Positions 25,971-34,927 are shown, counted from the first letter of the stretch. The stretch: 50,863 nucleotides of DNA from an uncultured Prevotella sp. (GCA_944320675.1 CALUIJ010000031.1:1-50863), one strand, 5' to 3'. A program made the numbers and translations. Notes: generated by a model not told the origin, from the sequence alone.

Positions 25971-27289
25971 TTCATTTTTATCCCCAACTTGTTTCCGCCT
26001 GAACGAAGGTACTCAAAGCCTATCTTGCATCTCAGACAGTCCTTCCTATCGCAATATTCACGCTTCAGCTGTATCAACGCCTGACTGTCGCCGGCGTTGT
26101 CGGCGCATACGCCGCACTCGCGCCACATACGGACCACGTTGTTGTCCTCAGCCTTCAGCTGGCTTATAATGTCGAAAGCGCGCGAGCACAAGGCTTCGTC
26201 GTGCCTGTGGCGGCCGTAGGCGAAAAGCATGGGCACGGCCGTGTTGACGACCAAAAGGTCGAGCGACGACAGCGAAAGTCCCTTACGGGCACGTGCGCTC
26301 ACGCTGCCGAACGTGTAATGGGTCTCCCAATAAGGGGTAACCTCCGTGTACAGAAGTTCCCTCAACCGCCCGGCCGTGGCGCACTCAACAAGGCGGCTCA
26401 GGTCGGCACGGCGCGAATGGTAAAGGGCGGCGAGCTGCGACAGCCTTATATAAGGGAAATTCTGCGGACGCATGCGTAAGAAGCGCCACGCTCCGGCATC
26501 GATCGGCTGCAAGCCGAACTTATGCGCGAGATACCGGTATTCACGCCGCAAGCGGTCAAAATAGCCTTCGCGTCCGGCCTCGGCGCGGTGGCGCGGAGCG
26601 ACGGTTGACGGCTCGAGCAGCCCGGCCTGCCCCATGAACACGGCTTCTATCTGGAAAAGGTCGTCGCGATGACGGGCGACGCTTTGCAGCGGCACGCTCA
26701 TGGCCCAACGCTCAAAGGCGTCGCCGTTCACGCCGAAACCGTAGTTGCGGGCCATTGTAACGAACAAGGCCGACTCCCACGAGCCGCCGCAAAGTTCCAC
26801 CCTGCGGCAGATGGCTTCGGTCTTCCGTTCAAGACGCTCGGTCAACAGGCGGCTGAGCCAACCGTGCACGACAAGGCGGCTTAAACCGGGCAACACGGCG
26901 TAGCAAGGCGGATAACGGTCGGCCGAGAGCAGGGCCTCGTAATTATCCTTAACCACCTGCGGCACTTCGAGCCGCAGCTGCGCCACGCGGCGGCCGTCGC
27001 TCGTAACGACATCCGAGTCGACTTCGCCGGCCACATGCAGCACTACGTTGTCGTATGCGGAATCATGGTCGTGGCCGTGGGCATGCCACGACGACGAACG
27101 GTCGTGCACCTCCACGTTGCCTATCCACACCGTGCCGCCGACTTTCACCTTGGCGTTAAAGAAATCAGGACCGGCGTCGGTGTTCTGCAGTCCGGCGTCG
27201 ATCACCTCCACCGGCAGTCCGTCGGTGGTCTCCAGTTGTTTCAAGGGGAACATCTTGTGTTTCCATACGTATTGCAGGAGGGATTCCAT
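25967..27289 (-). CDS. DUF2851 family protein
   Basis: A protein of 440 residues. The start MESLLQYVWKHKMFP and the stretch QNTDAGPDFFNAKVKVGGT (about 36-54), followed by WIGNVEVHDRSSSWHAHGHD, are the recognisable opening of the Bacteroidetes DUF2851 family. The C-terminus has four Cys in CDRKDCLRCKIGF and an upstream CGVC, a possible metal site. Cytosolic (no signal). The biochemical function is unknown in the family. Encoded alone, convergent with dfx. Confidence 0.85.
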   Translation of the reverse strand: MESLLQYVWKHKMFPLKQLETTDGLPVEVIDAGLQNTDAGPDFFNAKVKVGGTVWIGNVEVHDRSSSWHAHGHDHDSAYDNVVLHVAGEVDSDVVTSDGRRVAQLRLEVPQVVKDNYEALLSADRYPPCYAVLPGLSRLVVHGWLSRLLTERLERKTEAICRRVELCGGSWESALFVTMARNYGFGVNGDAFERWAMSVPLQSVARHRDDLFQIEAVFMGQAGLLEPSTVAPRHRAEAGREGYFDRLRREYRYLAHKFGLQPIDAGAWRFLRMRPQNFPYIRLSQLAALYHSRRADLSRLVECATAGRLRELLYTEVTPYWETHYTFGSVSARARKGLSLSSLDLLVVNTAVPMLFAYGRHRHDEALCSRAFDIISQLKAEDNNVVRMWRECGVCADNAGDSQALIQLKREYCDRKDCLRCKIGFEYLRSGGNKLGIKMK

Positions 27290-27449
27290 TTTTCAGCAGT
27301 TAAAGAATTAAGGAGTTTGATGAGGAGTTGAATAAGTTGGAGGAGTTAAAGAAGTCAAGGCCATACGCCTTGCCGCTTGTTTACCCATCCGCCTGCCGCC
27401 CGTCCGCTTGCCTGCCGACGGCCCGTCCGCCATCAAAATGCAAAGCTAC
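27290..27449. other. Spacer with GAGTTAA/GAGTTGA word tract
   Basis: The stretch 27297-27355 repeats degenerate words such as GGAGTTAAAGAA/GGAGTTTGATGA on the plus strand. The rest is GC-rich with CCGTCCGC/GCCTGCC words and has no gene. It separates the DUF2851 start from the terminator of the surface operon. Confidence 0.4.
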
Positions 27450-27490
27450 AAAAAATCCCGAACGTAGCATAGCACGTCCGGGATTTTTTT
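27450..27490. terminator. Terminator of the PCMD/calycin operon
   Basis: AAAAAATCCCG ... CGGGATTTTTTT with extra pairing ACGT/ACGT inside. T-runs occur on both strands, and the terminator lies 26 nt past the stop of the minus-strand gene at 27516. Confidence 0.8.
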
Positions 27491-27515
27491 ATTTCCGTCA
27501 GCCCCAAATAGGCCG

Positions 27516-29084
27516 TTATCTGTTCATAACCTTAACGGTTGTTCCGTCGGTCTTGCGTACTACGTAAACGCCCTTAGCGTCCATAGAGCTTACGCGGCGG
27601 CCGTCGATCGTATAGATGGCCTTCACGCCGTTTACGGTCGTCGTCTCGGCCTTGCCGATGCCGGTTGTCACGCCCTTCACGTTTACGGTGTAGGTGTTGG
27701 TCTTCAGGTAGTCGTTTGAAACTACTTTGACCGTAACCAGCACTCCGCCTTCTACGCTTTCGACCGTAGTGTTAATGATAGCACCCTGTCCGTCGGCCTC
27801 GGCCGTGATGTCGTCGAGCGACAGTTCGCCGCTTACGCCGGTGAGCTCATAGTCGGCCTTGCCAGCCTCGAGGGCGATGTCCGTACCCTTGATGTTGAGG
27901 GCGGTAAGGTTGTTGTTGTATATCAGCTCGATGTCGTCAACGTATATGGAGTCGAGGTTTGCAGCGTCGGTGCTGCCCACGCCCGGCTGAGCGTTGGTTG
28001 TGATGGTTACGAGCAGTGCGCGTGCCTCGGCGTTGTTGGCCACGTAAGAAGCGTAGTCGAACGGTATTGATATGCGTTGCCAAGTGAAGTCCTTGCTTTC
28101 AATCTGAGTGTTGGCGGCCTTTGCCACAACGTTGGTAGCGATAGAGTCGCCCGGGTCTTGGTAGTATCCGCCGTTGGTGAGGATGGCGCTTATTGAGGCG
28201 TACTTATAGTCGGCGTTTTCTTCTGCGAGGACTCCCTGCTTGAACTTAACCCATACGGCCAATGAGTCGGGACGGCCTTCGATTACCGTATAGAACGGGT
28301 CGCCGTTGGCGTCAAGCTCTTCGTTTTCAAAGTCGAGGAAAGCGCAGTTGCCCGTGTCAGTGGCGACCATGGCTCCTGCTTTCATCTGTCCCGTGGTCAT
28401 AGTTCCGTTTGCCGGAATGTTGAGAAATCCAGGCATTACTATTCCTGAAACAACCGCTACGCTCTTGCTTCCGGTTGAGCCGGGGCGCACGTCTTCAGAT
28501 ATGAACGTATGGGGAGTCGAGCTTACCATTGATGCAAAAATGCCCGTGCAACTCATGAACGAGTGCCATGCGTTGGGCTCGTCGCTTGTGGCGCTGCCGG
28601 CCGTTGCCGTGTGGAAATTCTCGAAACCCGAGTTCTTAATCTGGTATGTGCCTTCGCCGAACACCACGTCAACGCCGCCGAAGCCGTCGATCGTTATTAC
28701 TGCGTAGAGGTTGTCGTCGGTCATGTCGGCCTTAAGCGACACGGGAACGTCGCCGAGCATCGGGCCCATCCACATGGATACGTCGGGGTCGTCGCCTTCG
28801 GTTATCTTAATCACTTGGTCTGCCGCAAGGACGGTCCGTCCGCTTTTTTCGGTTGCGTCAACGTCGGAGAGCACGATGTTGCCTATGCCGCCGAGTCCGG
28901 CGAGCTGGAAGTTCTTAAGACTCAGGGTGTATTTACCGTTGTCCTGTGCGTCGACGCTGATGGTGGTCTCCTGCGTTCCTAACGGCGTGCCGGCGAGAGA
29001 CACCGACAGCTGGTCGATGTAATCCTTGGCGTTGGCGGTCAAAGCCATGAGGGCCAATGCCGAAAGAGTAATGATTTTCTTCAT
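27516..29084 (-). CDS. Calycin-like / PCMD secreted protein with T9SS-like tail
   Basis: A protein of 522 residues. The signal peptide is LSALALMALTANA. Residues about 20-150 look like the calycin-like beta-barrel domain common in Prevotella and relatives (KYTLSLKNFQLAG, GNIVLSDVD). Residues about 155-395 look like a PCMD domain (GFENFHTAT, PNAWHSFMSC, ending LDSIYVDDIELIY). A beta-sandwich repeat spans about 397-475, and the C-terminal tail IYTIDGRRVSSMDAKGVYVV resembles a sorting domain for type IX secretion. Probably a surface carbohydrate- or lipid-binding protein. Last gene of a three-gene operon starting at 31036; the function is inferred from domains. Confidence 0.83.
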   Translation of the reverse strand: MKKIITLSALALMALTANAKDYIDQLSVSLAGTPLGTQETTISVDAQDNGKYTLSLKNFQLAGLGGIGNIVLSDVDATEKSGRTVLAADQVIKITEGDDPDVSMWMGPMLGDVPVSLKADMTDDNLYAVITIDGFGGVDVVFGEGTYQIKNSGFENFHTATAGSATSDEPNAWHSFMSCTGIFASMVSSTPHTFISEDVRPGSTGSKSVAVVSGIVMPGFLNIPANGTMTTGQMKAGAMVATDTGNCAFLDFENEELDANGDPFYTVIEGRPDSLAVWVKFKQGVLAEENADYKYASISAILTNGGYYQDPGDSIATNVVAKAANTQIESKDFTWQRISIPFDYASYVANNAEARALLVTITTNAQPGVGSTDAANLDSIYVDDIELIYNNNLTALNIKGTDIALEAGKADYELTGVSGELSLDDITAEADGQGAIINTTVESVEGGVLVTVKVVSNDYLKTNTYTVNVKGVTTGIGKAETTTVNGVKAIYTIDGRRVSSMDAKGVYVVRKTDGTTVKVMNR

Positions 29085-29123
29085 CTTTTTACTGTTTTTG
29101 TTTAACTTAATGATTTTCTCTGG

Positions 29124-29879
29124 TTATAATTTATAGGAAATACCTATTGTTCCGTAAATGGGATAGAGGTCTTGCTCTATGGTGTCGAAGTCGCCGTGGA
29201 ATATCTGCGACATGCCCACCGTAAGGTCGACGAACGCGCCCCACTGCTTGTAGAAACGCCAGTCGGCGCCGACCATCATGCCGAACTGCCACGAGCGCAT
29301 GTCGTCGGAGAAGTCGTACGTGCCGCGGCTGCCCTCGTCTGACCCTACGTCGACCTTGGCCCCCGTAGGATCGCCCACGCGGATGTAGCCGTCGTAGGCG
29401 TAGCCGGTGAATTTGGGCGACTTTACGTATGAGAAGTACGGCCCGGCGTGTACGCTCCACTTGCCGTTTATCGAGTATGTGGCCAGCAGCGGCAAGGTGA
29501 GCATCCACTGCTCCACGTCGATGGCCACGCCGCCGGTGAAGTTGCCCTCTATGCTCTGCCCGCCCTGCACCATCGCCATGCGGTAATTCTTAACGGTGGC
29601 GTCGACGTCCATTCCCTTGTTTTCGAGATAAAGGCCCGAGGACAAGCCCCAGTGCCCGGTTATGGCGCGGTGCAGGCCGAGGCCGAGGGTGAAGTTGGCC
29701 GTCGGCTTGAAGCTGTCCATGCTCCTTATCGTGGCCGGCATGCCCATGGGGGCGGTGCCGCCTATGCCGTAGCCGAAGCGGAGGTAGTAGGTCATGTTGT
29801 CGAACAGGTGGAACGACGACGCTCCGGCCTGCACTGCCGCTACGGCGGCAAATATCGCTGTAAATATGGTTTTCCTCAT
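29124..29879 (-). CDS. Outer-membrane beta-barrel protein
   Basis: A protein of 251 residues. The signal peptide ends AAVAAVQAGASS. The body is a run of short amphipathic aromatic strands (LTLPLLATYSINGKWSVHAGPYFSYV, quoted as two strands: LTLPLLATYS and WSVHAGPYFSYV) and ends in a strand with terminal hydrophobic residue (YGTIGISYKL). It resembles the small barrels of the PorT/outer-membrane beta-barrel superfamily. It sits 3 nt downstream of the PCMD lipoprotein gene, so translation is probably coupled. It may form a complex with the two PCMD proteins; no specific substrate can be named. Confidence 0.82.
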   Translation of the reverse strand: MRKTIFTAIFAAVAAVQAGASSFHLFDNMTYYLRFGYGIGGTAPMGMPATIRSMDSFKPTANFTLGLGLHRAITGHWGLSSGLYLENKGMDVDATVKNYRMAMVQGGQSIEGNFTGGVAIDVEQWMLTLPLLATYSINGKWSVHAGPYFSYVKSPKFTGYAYDGYIRVGDPTGAKVDVGSDEGSRGTYDFSDDMRSWQFGMMVGADWRFYKQWGAFVDLTVGMSQIFHGDFDTIEQDLYPIYGTIGISYKL

Positions 29880-29881
29880 GG

Positions 29882-31036
29882 CTATTCAGTTGTTTCAGCG
29901 CAAATTACTTTTACTTCGTCTATGTGGAGCGTGCTGCCGATGGCTCCCTTGAACGACGCTCCCTCGATGCTCGAGGTGAACACTACGGCGAGGTTGTAGC
30001 CGCGGTCGGCGAGCAGCCGGCGGTCGATTTCCTCGCTGTATTCAAAGTTGACGTTGAACTCCGTCCACTCGTCAACGTCCGTGACCTCGGGCACGCGGGC
30101 TATCGCCACTATCTGCGGACTTGTCAGCACGTCGTCGCCGTGGAGCACGAAGGCGTTGCCCTCGTCGTCGTGGTTGCGGTAGAGCACGGCGTAGATGTCG
30201 CCCTGGTCGTAAGTGCCGGGTATCTCCTGCTTCCTGCCGTCTACGCACACGCCGCCCGACTTGTACTTATACCAACCGGTGAACAGCAGCGGTTGCCTGT
30301 CGAACGGACGGCCGAAGAGCGTGGCCTTCATGGCCCCGGCCTGTCCGCCGGATATGGCCGGCTGCACGTCGAACTCGCCGATGAACAGGTTGCCGGCGGC
30401 TATGCCCATACTCATCGAGAATCCGAATATGCCCGTATCCTTTGTCTCAAGCTTAACGCCCATGCCGCTGTGCCCCTCGACCGGGGTCGTAGGATATTCG
30501 TCGGGGGCGGCGCTGCCCATGCTGATGTTGAACCCGGGGTTGCCGGTGGCCCAGTTGTTGAGCGGAGAGCCGTCGGCGGCAAGGTCGCTCCACTCGTATA
30601 TCTCACCGCGGTTGGGGCCTTTTACGAGGTAATAGTTCTCGAAGTCGTATTCGCTGACCGGATAGACGGCCTTGAACGATACGTTGTACGTCTTCTTCCA
30701 CCGTCCGTCTTGCGACGTTACGGTATAGGCCACGGCCTTGCCGTTGCTGAAGTCGTGCGTCGAGCCGCTCGCCGGTTCGACGGTCGCGCCCTCGGTGATG
30801 TTGAACACTGGGGCCATGGCCGAAACGTCGGCGCCTTCCTTTATCTCGAAAACCACCTCGGTGGCGTCAGACAGCACGTTGACGAGCGTGTCGCTCGCCG
30901 CGAAGAATATGTCCGTAGGATCGTCCGTGTGTACGTAAGCCTGCTCGATGTCGCACTCGGCGTTGAGCGGCTCTTCCTTGAAACACGACGTCAAGGAGCA
31001 GACGGCCGCACAGAGCAAGAGGTGTTGTATCTTCAT
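29882..31036 (-). CDS. PCMD-domain lipoprotein
   Basis: A protein of 384 residues with lipoprotein signal LCAAVCSLTSCFKEE. Residues about 30-130 form an Ig-like domain (VVFEIKEGADVSAMAPVF, YTVTSQDGRWKKTYNVSF), the DUF4493/DUF5018-like style. Residues about 150-384 form a PCMD domain (YDFENYYL, NNWATGNPGFN, WTEFNVNFEY, LHIDEVKVIC). PCMD stands for putative carbohydrate metabolism domain; such lipoproteins are surface-exposed in Bacteroidetes. First gene of the operon, with a strong promoter at 31067-31098. Confidence 0.83.
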   Translation of the reverse strand: MKIQHLLLCAAVCSLTSCFKEEPLNAECDIEQAYVHTDDPTDIFFAASDTLVNVLSDATEVVFEIKEGADVSAMAPVFNITEGATVEPASGSTHDFSNGKAVAYTVTSQDGRWKKTYNVSFKAVYPVSEYDFENYYLVKGPNRGEIYEWSDLAADGSPLNNWATGNPGFNISMGSAAPDEYPTTPVEGHSGMGVKLETKDTGIFGFSMSMGIAAGNLFIGEFDVQPAISGGQAGAMKATLFGRPFDRQPLLFTGWYKYKSGGVCVDGRKQEIPGTYDQGDIYAVLYRNHDDEGNAFVLHGDDVLTSPQIVAIARVPEVTDVDEWTEFNVNFEYSEEIDRRLLADRGYNLAVVFTSSIEGASFKGAIGSTLHIDEVKVICAETTE

Positions 31037-31066
31037 GTCCTATAATATAATGTATGTAAGAGAGTG

Positions 31067-31098
31067 CAAAAGTAATCCAAAAACCATTACCGTCCAAA
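31067..31098 (-). promoter_or_regulatory. Promoter of the PCMD/barrel/calycin operon
   Basis: Minus-strand TTTG (31095-31098), 20 nt, TACTTTTG (31067-31074). The start codon is 31 nt downstream of the -7 box. Confidence 0.8.
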
Positions 31099-31291
31099 TT
31101 TTTCACAGATTAGTATATGTTTTTTACAAAACTTTTTCCGTTGCAAACGTTTTCAGGCGGCTGACGGCACACCCGTGAACGCCAACAAGCGCACGGCCGG
31201 CCTCAGCCTTGGGCGTATGGCACCACGACAACCACGGACCGCGCGCGGAAGACGGTTCATCCGCAAATCGGTTGGATGAGAATAAATATTA

Positions 31292-31512
31292 AATGAATAT
31301 CCGCAATCGGCCAAATACTTACTTGCATCCTCTTTTAAGAAGTCGGCAGCATACCGTCATTCCGGGCTTAGACCCGGAATCCAGTGTATGCAACTAAGCT
31401 GTTGACGAAAGTGTGTTTCCTGGATTCCGGGTCCCGGCCCGGAATGACGGTATGCAGCCGACTTCTTAAAAGAGGATGCAAGTAAGTATTTGGCCGATTG
31501 CGGATATTCATT
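31292..31512. repeat. Long palindromic MITE-like element E1 (221 bp)
   Basis: Begins AATGAATATCCGCA and ends with its complement TGCGGATATTCATT. The arms remain complementary for about 100 bp, through AAGAAGTCGGCAGCATACC and CCGTCATTCCGGG, to a short unpaired loop. The inner arms differ slightly (GGGCTTAGACCC left, GGGTCCCGGCCC right). No coding capacity. It belongs to the family with E2 (32789), E4 (35245), E7 (38833), E5 (45236) and E6 (46797). Confidence 0.85.
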
Positions 31513-31562
31513 AAGTAAAAAGGTGAAAAATCCAATCGCCGTGGTTTTACTTTTTTACCTTT

Positions 31563-32684
31563 TTACTTTTTTACCTTTTCAGCTTTACCTTTCAGCTCCT
31601 CAACGTATTTCTCCGCCACATGCCTGTAATCATGGTATTTCCTTACGAACTCTATGCTCTGGCGCGACAACTTCCCGACGTTGCCCTCGGTGAGCAAGGC
31701 GCGCTCAAGCACGGCCACGTTCTCCTCGAAGCTCAGTTCGGGACTAACGTTGATTATCGGCCTGAGCACGTCCTCGCCGATGAACCGGTAAAACTCCTCC
31801 TCGCCGCCGCCTATCACCACCGTGCCGCGGGCCATGGCCGCAAGCGAGTTCATCGACGGCGTGAAGCTGTAAAACTGGTCCACCTGCACGTCGCATTCCT
31901 CAAGCATGGCGCAATACTCGCCGTAGGGCACGTCCTCGACATACTTCACGTCGAGCCGGCCGGGGTGGCGGCGGTCAACCTCCTCAACCATCCGGGCTAT
32001 CTTGCGCGCGCCCTTAAGGTACTCGCGCCGGCTCTGCACGCCCACGAGCACCTTTATACGCCCGCCCGCGCCCTTGACGCGCGCCCCGCCGGGTATCACC
32101 ATCGGCAGCGGCACGTAGCGCAGCTTGCCGCGGAAAGGGCTGCCGGCGTAAGGCAGCCAATACTCGTAAAGGCAGGGCAGTATGGCGTCGGCCATGGCAG
32201 CGGCCGCGCGCCAGCACTTCACGCACTCGGCCGCACTGTGCCACCCGAGGCGCTCGCGGTTCTCGTCCATGTTGCGCACCCTGCCGCCCCAATACAGCTC
32301 GGAATAGCGCGGCACGCCCTTAAGCTGCATGCCGAGCACCTGGGGGTCGTCATAATAAACGCCCAAGGCCAGCAGGCGGTTGTGCCTCTTAAGGAAACGC
32401 AGCAGCAGCGCGTTGAGCCAGCACCTCAGCGGCACGGCCTTGTAACTGTGCACTATCACGACGTCGTTGCCGCACAGCTTGCGCACGTTGCGCAGCAGGT
32501 TCCACACCACCCTCAGCCCGCCGAGCTTGCCGTACCGCGCGTCGCGGCACACGTCGACGTCGCGCGGAGTGTTCCTGCGGCCTTCGCCGTCGGAAACCAA
32601 CAAAACGTCGTGGCCGAGTTCCTCAAGACCTCGTTTCAAGGTAAGGTGGACAAAACTGTAATCGCCGAATAATAATATCTTCAT
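31563..32684 (-). CDS. Glycosyltransferase (GT4-like)
   Basis: A protein of 373 residues. The N-terminal Rossmann fold is evident (MKILLFGDYSFVHLTLKRGL, DVVIVHSY near residue 75). The C-terminal donor-binding half contains IKVLVGVQSRREYLKGA and the late SFTPSMNSLAAMARGTVVIGGGEEE, where GT-B enzymes of the GT4/GT1 superfamily place the nucleotide-sugar contacts (E/S-x-x-N-S-L-x-A-x-A-x-G). Cytosolic and probably polysaccharide- or LPS-related given the neighbourhood. It stands alone between E1 and E2. Confidence 0.8.
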   Translation of the reverse strand: MKILLFGDYSFVHLTLKRGLEELGHDVLLVSDGEGRRNTPRDVDVCRDARYGKLGGLRVVWNLLRNVRKLCGNDVVIVHSYKAVPLRCWLNALLLRFLKRHNRLLALGVYYDDPQVLGMQLKGVPRYSELYWGGRVRNMDENRERLGWHSAAECVKCWRAAAAMADAILPCLYEYWLPYAGSPFRGKLRYVPLPMVIPGGARVKGAGGRIKVLVGVQSRREYLKGARKIARMVEEVDRRHPGRLDVKYVEDVPYGEYCAMLEECDVQVDQFYSFTPSMNSLAAMARGTVVIGGGEEEFYRFIGEDVLRPIINVSPELSFEENVAVLERALLTEGNVGKLSRQSIEFVRKYHDYRHVAEKYVEELKGKAEKVKK

Positions 32685-32788
32685 TGGTTATGGGGTTTTA
32701 AGGTTTTACGGTTGTTTATGGCCATGGGTTGTCGGGTTATTGGTTGTACTGTAGTAAGATTGTAAGATTGCAGACATTCATTAAATTA

Positions 32789-32997
32789 ATGAATATCCGC
32801 ATTTGCCCAATACACTACATCCTATTCTAAGAAGTCTGTTGCATACCGTCATTCCGGGCCGGGACCCGGAATCCAGAAACCACCTATTCATAACAGACTG
32901 AATGTATAAACTGGATTCCGGGTCCCGGCCCGGAATGACGGTATGCTGACGACTTCTTTCAAGAGGGTGAAGGCATTGGGCAAATGCGGATATTCAT
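32789..32997. repeat. Long palindromic MITE-like element E2 (209 bp)
   Basis: ATGAATATCCGCATTTGCCC ... GGGCAAATGCGGATATTCAT termini. The central perfect arms CGTCATTCCGGGCCGGGACC / complement flank a 34-nt loop. The loop and the asymmetric outer arms (CACTACATCCTATTCT left, CTTTCAAGAGGGTGAAGGC right) are the reverse complement of those in E5 (45236-45488), so E2 and E5 are the same subtype in opposite orientation. Confidence 0.85.
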
Positions 32998-33052
32998 ATT
33001 AATTTATTTAAGTAACCGTAAAACCTTATAACCGTAAACAACCGTAAAACCT

Positions 33053-33160
33053 TACGTCAGTTCGGTATAATGAAAAGTAATCCATCCACAGACTGCTTAA
33101 TAGTGGATGGAATCATTTGGCTAAATGCGGATTTTCCTATTATGCATTATGAATTATGCA
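33053..33160. repeat. Decayed element end plus ATGCATTATGAAT words
   Basis: The stretch 33053-33098 (ACGTCAGTTCGGTATAAT, GAAAAGTAATCCATCC) matches the inverted right end of E6 (46797-47035), so it is a remnant of that subtype. A small dyad CCATCCAC ... GTGGATGG follows. The stretch 33140-33164 carries ATGCATTATGAAT words also seen at 48952-49032. Confidence 0.6.
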
Positions 33161-34132
33161 TTAAGAAAGCTCCAGCATCCTCTTGATCGGCTTGACGGCC
33201 TCGCGGGCTATGTCGTCGGGCACGCTCACGGCGGGCCACCCGTACTTAAGCGTGTTGTAGACCTTAAGCAGCGTGTTGAGCTTCATATACTCGCACACGT
33301 TGCACGAGCCGCCGCCCTCGGGCGGCACGGGTATGAACTCCGTCGAGGGGCACCGCTTGCGCATCTCGTGCAGTATGCCGGCCTCGGTGGCCACGATGTA
33401 CGCACGGCCGGGATGCTCCTCGGCGTACTTCAGCATCACGGCCGTAGAGCCCTTAACGTCGGCCAGGGCCAGCACGTCGGCCGCGCACTCAAGGTGGGCC
33501 ATCACCACGGCCTCAGGCCGCGCCGCCTTAAGCCGCCTTACGGCCTCGGCCGAGAAGCGGCCGTGCACGTGGCATCCGCCCTGCCACAGCAGCATGCGGC
33601 GGCCCGTCACGGCGTTGACGTAGTCGCCCAAGTGGCGGTCGGGGCCGAAGATTATCTTCTCGTCCTCCGGCAGCCGGCGTATTATCCGCTCGGCGTTGCC
33701 GCTCGTCACTACGACGTCGGTAAGCGCCTTGACGGCCGCCGTCGTGTTGACGTAGCTCACCACGGTGTAGCCCTCGTGCTCCTTCTTAAACCGCGCCAAG
33801 TCCTCCGCCCGGCACGAGTCGGCCAGCGAGCACCCCGCGTTAAGGTCGGGGCACAGCACCGTCTTGCCGGGGCACAGCAGCTTGCACGTCTCGGCCATGA
33901 AGTGCACGCCGCACATCACTATCACCTCGGCGTCGGTCTCGGCCGCCTTGCGCGCCAACGCCAACGAGTCGCCTATGAAGTCGGCCACGTCCTGCACGAC
34001 CCCGTCGGTATAATAATGAGCCATCACTACGGCGCGCTTCTCGCCGCACATCCTGCGTATCTCAGCCGCGAGGTCAACGCCCTCGGGCGCGGGCTCGTCG
34101 ATGCAGCCCTTAACTTTCCATTCCTCTTTCAT
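33161..34132 (-). CDS. nadA: Quinolinate synthase
   Basis: A protein of 323 residues. It shows the NadA pattern: VVMAHYYTDGVVQDVADFIGDS (AHYY and VQD-x-ADFxGDS), VMCGVHFMAETCKLL, CPDLNAGCSLADSC, VVTSGNA, PDRHLG and the final GGGSCNVCEYMKLNTL. Three Cys ligate a [4Fe-4S] cluster. The enzyme condenses iminoaspartate with dihydroxyacetone phosphate to quinolinate, the first committed NAD precursor. nadB and nadC are not adjacent. The upstream region is a minisatellite; no clear TAnnTTTG box is seen close to the start. Confidence 0.96.
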   Translation of the reverse strand: MKEEWKVKGCIDEPAPEGVDLAAEIRRMCGEKRAVVMAHYYTDGVVQDVADFIGDSLALARKAAETDAEVIVMCGVHFMAETCKLLCPGKTVLCPDLNAGCSLADSCRAEDLARFKKEHEGYTVVSYVNTTAAVKALTDVVVTSGNAERIIRRLPEDEKIIFGPDRHLGDYVNAVTGRRMLLWQGGCHVHGRFSAEAVRRLKAARPEAVVMAHLECAADVLALADVKGSTAVMLKYAEEHPGRAYIVATEAGILHEMRKRCPSTEFIPVPPEGGGSCNVCEYMKLNTLLKVYNTLKYGWPAVSVPDDIAREAVKPIKRMLELS

Positions 34133-34149
34133 TGCCTATATTTTTTTAA

Positions 34150-34303
34150 AGCAGACAAGCTTTTCAGCAGACAAGTGACGAGCAGACAAGCAGACAAGGA
34201 GATTTGCCTTGTTGCCCGTCACTCGTTTGCTTGCCACCTTTCTACTCGTCACTCGTCTGCTCATAATCGTCTGCTTGTTCACTTGTCACTCGTTTGCTAA
34301 CAA
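34150..34303. repeat. Degenerate CAGACAAG / CTTGTCTGCT words upstream of nadA
   Basis: Imperfect copies of words from the adjacent minisatellite, in both orientations (GACAAGTGACGAGCAGACAAG near 34165-34195, then ACTCGTCTGCT, ACTTGTCAC). The two orientations can pair into a large imperfect hairpin with 34303-34403. Confidence 0.5.
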
Positions 34304-34403
34304 CTTGTCTGCTCGTCACTTGTCTGCTCGTCACTTGTCTGCTCGTCACTTGTCTGCTCGTCACTTGTCTGCTCGTCACTTGTCTGCTCGTCACTTGTCT
34401 GCT
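34303..34403. repeat. 15-bp minisatellite upstream of nadA
   Basis: Six exact tandem copies of GCTCGTCACTTGTCT at 34311-34400, with a partial copy on each side. It is about 170 bp upstream of the nadA start. Perfect tandem copies imply recent slippage and probable length variation among strains. Confidence 0.92.
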
Positions 34404-34511
34404 GACATTATTATATTTATCCCTTTCTTCTTTTCCTGAAAAAAAGAATGTTCCCTTATGATATGCCGTTGATATGTGCAAAACTTCCGGCCTGAATCCT
34501 TTGCCGTTAAG

Positions 34512-34793
34512 TTATCAACACAATACTGCCGGTTGTCAACACTTGCGTTTAACATCTTCGGCCTGACTGTCAGGCGTTAACGCCGCTTGTCAACAATAGC
34601 GGCCGACCGTGCAAAATTAATAAGTTTATATCTTTTTCCGTCATGAAACCGTTGAAAACTTGTTTAAAATCCTTTCACAACCCTGTTCATATCCACATGC
34701 GCCCCGCCCGTCACGTCCCGTCTGTTGACAATCCTCATGTTGTCAACACGATTGTCCACACTTTTTTCCACACTTTTCCACCTCTTATCAACG
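34512..34793. other. Candidate replication origin: cluster of DnaA-box-like 9-mers
   Basis: Within 282 bp lie TTATCAACA (34512), TTGTCAACA (34533, 34587, 34740, and inverted at 34723-34731), ATATCCACA (34689), TTGTCCACA (34752), TTTTCCACA (34764), TTTTCCACC (34774) and TTATCAACG (34785). These are one or two bases from the DnaA box TTATCCACA. The region is gene-free. The genes immediately to the left (nadA and the glycosyltransferase) read left, and those to the right (36100 onward) read right, as expected at an origin. A very AT-rich stretch (35585-35645) could be the unwinding element. dnaA is not in the window. Confidence 0.55.
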
Positions 34794-34871
34794 GCGTGTC
34801 AAAACGTTACCTTACGCCTCGTAGAACGCCGTCTTCCGCCCCATGGAAGGTTGCTGTTTATATATAAGGTT

Positions 34872-34927
34872 TAACGTCAGTTCGGTATATGAAGAATATA
34901 ATCATTCAAAACCGTAATAAGTCCGTG
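34872..34927. repeat. E6-type terminal sequence before the 86-bp array
   Basis: AACGTCAGTTCGGTATATGA and AGAATATAATCATTC match the left end of E6 (46798 onward). The composite element here therefore starts as an E6-type end and finishes as an E1-type end at 35436. Confidence 0.65.

Noticed and set aside
29924-31045. 373-codon plus-strand ORF opposite the PCMD lipoprotein
   Set aside because: Antisense shadow; the minus strand has a promoter, signal peptide and domain signatures.
34643-34867. 74-codon ORF across the DnaA-box cluster
   Set aside because: No recognisable signature and it runs through repeated box-like words; more likely non-coding.
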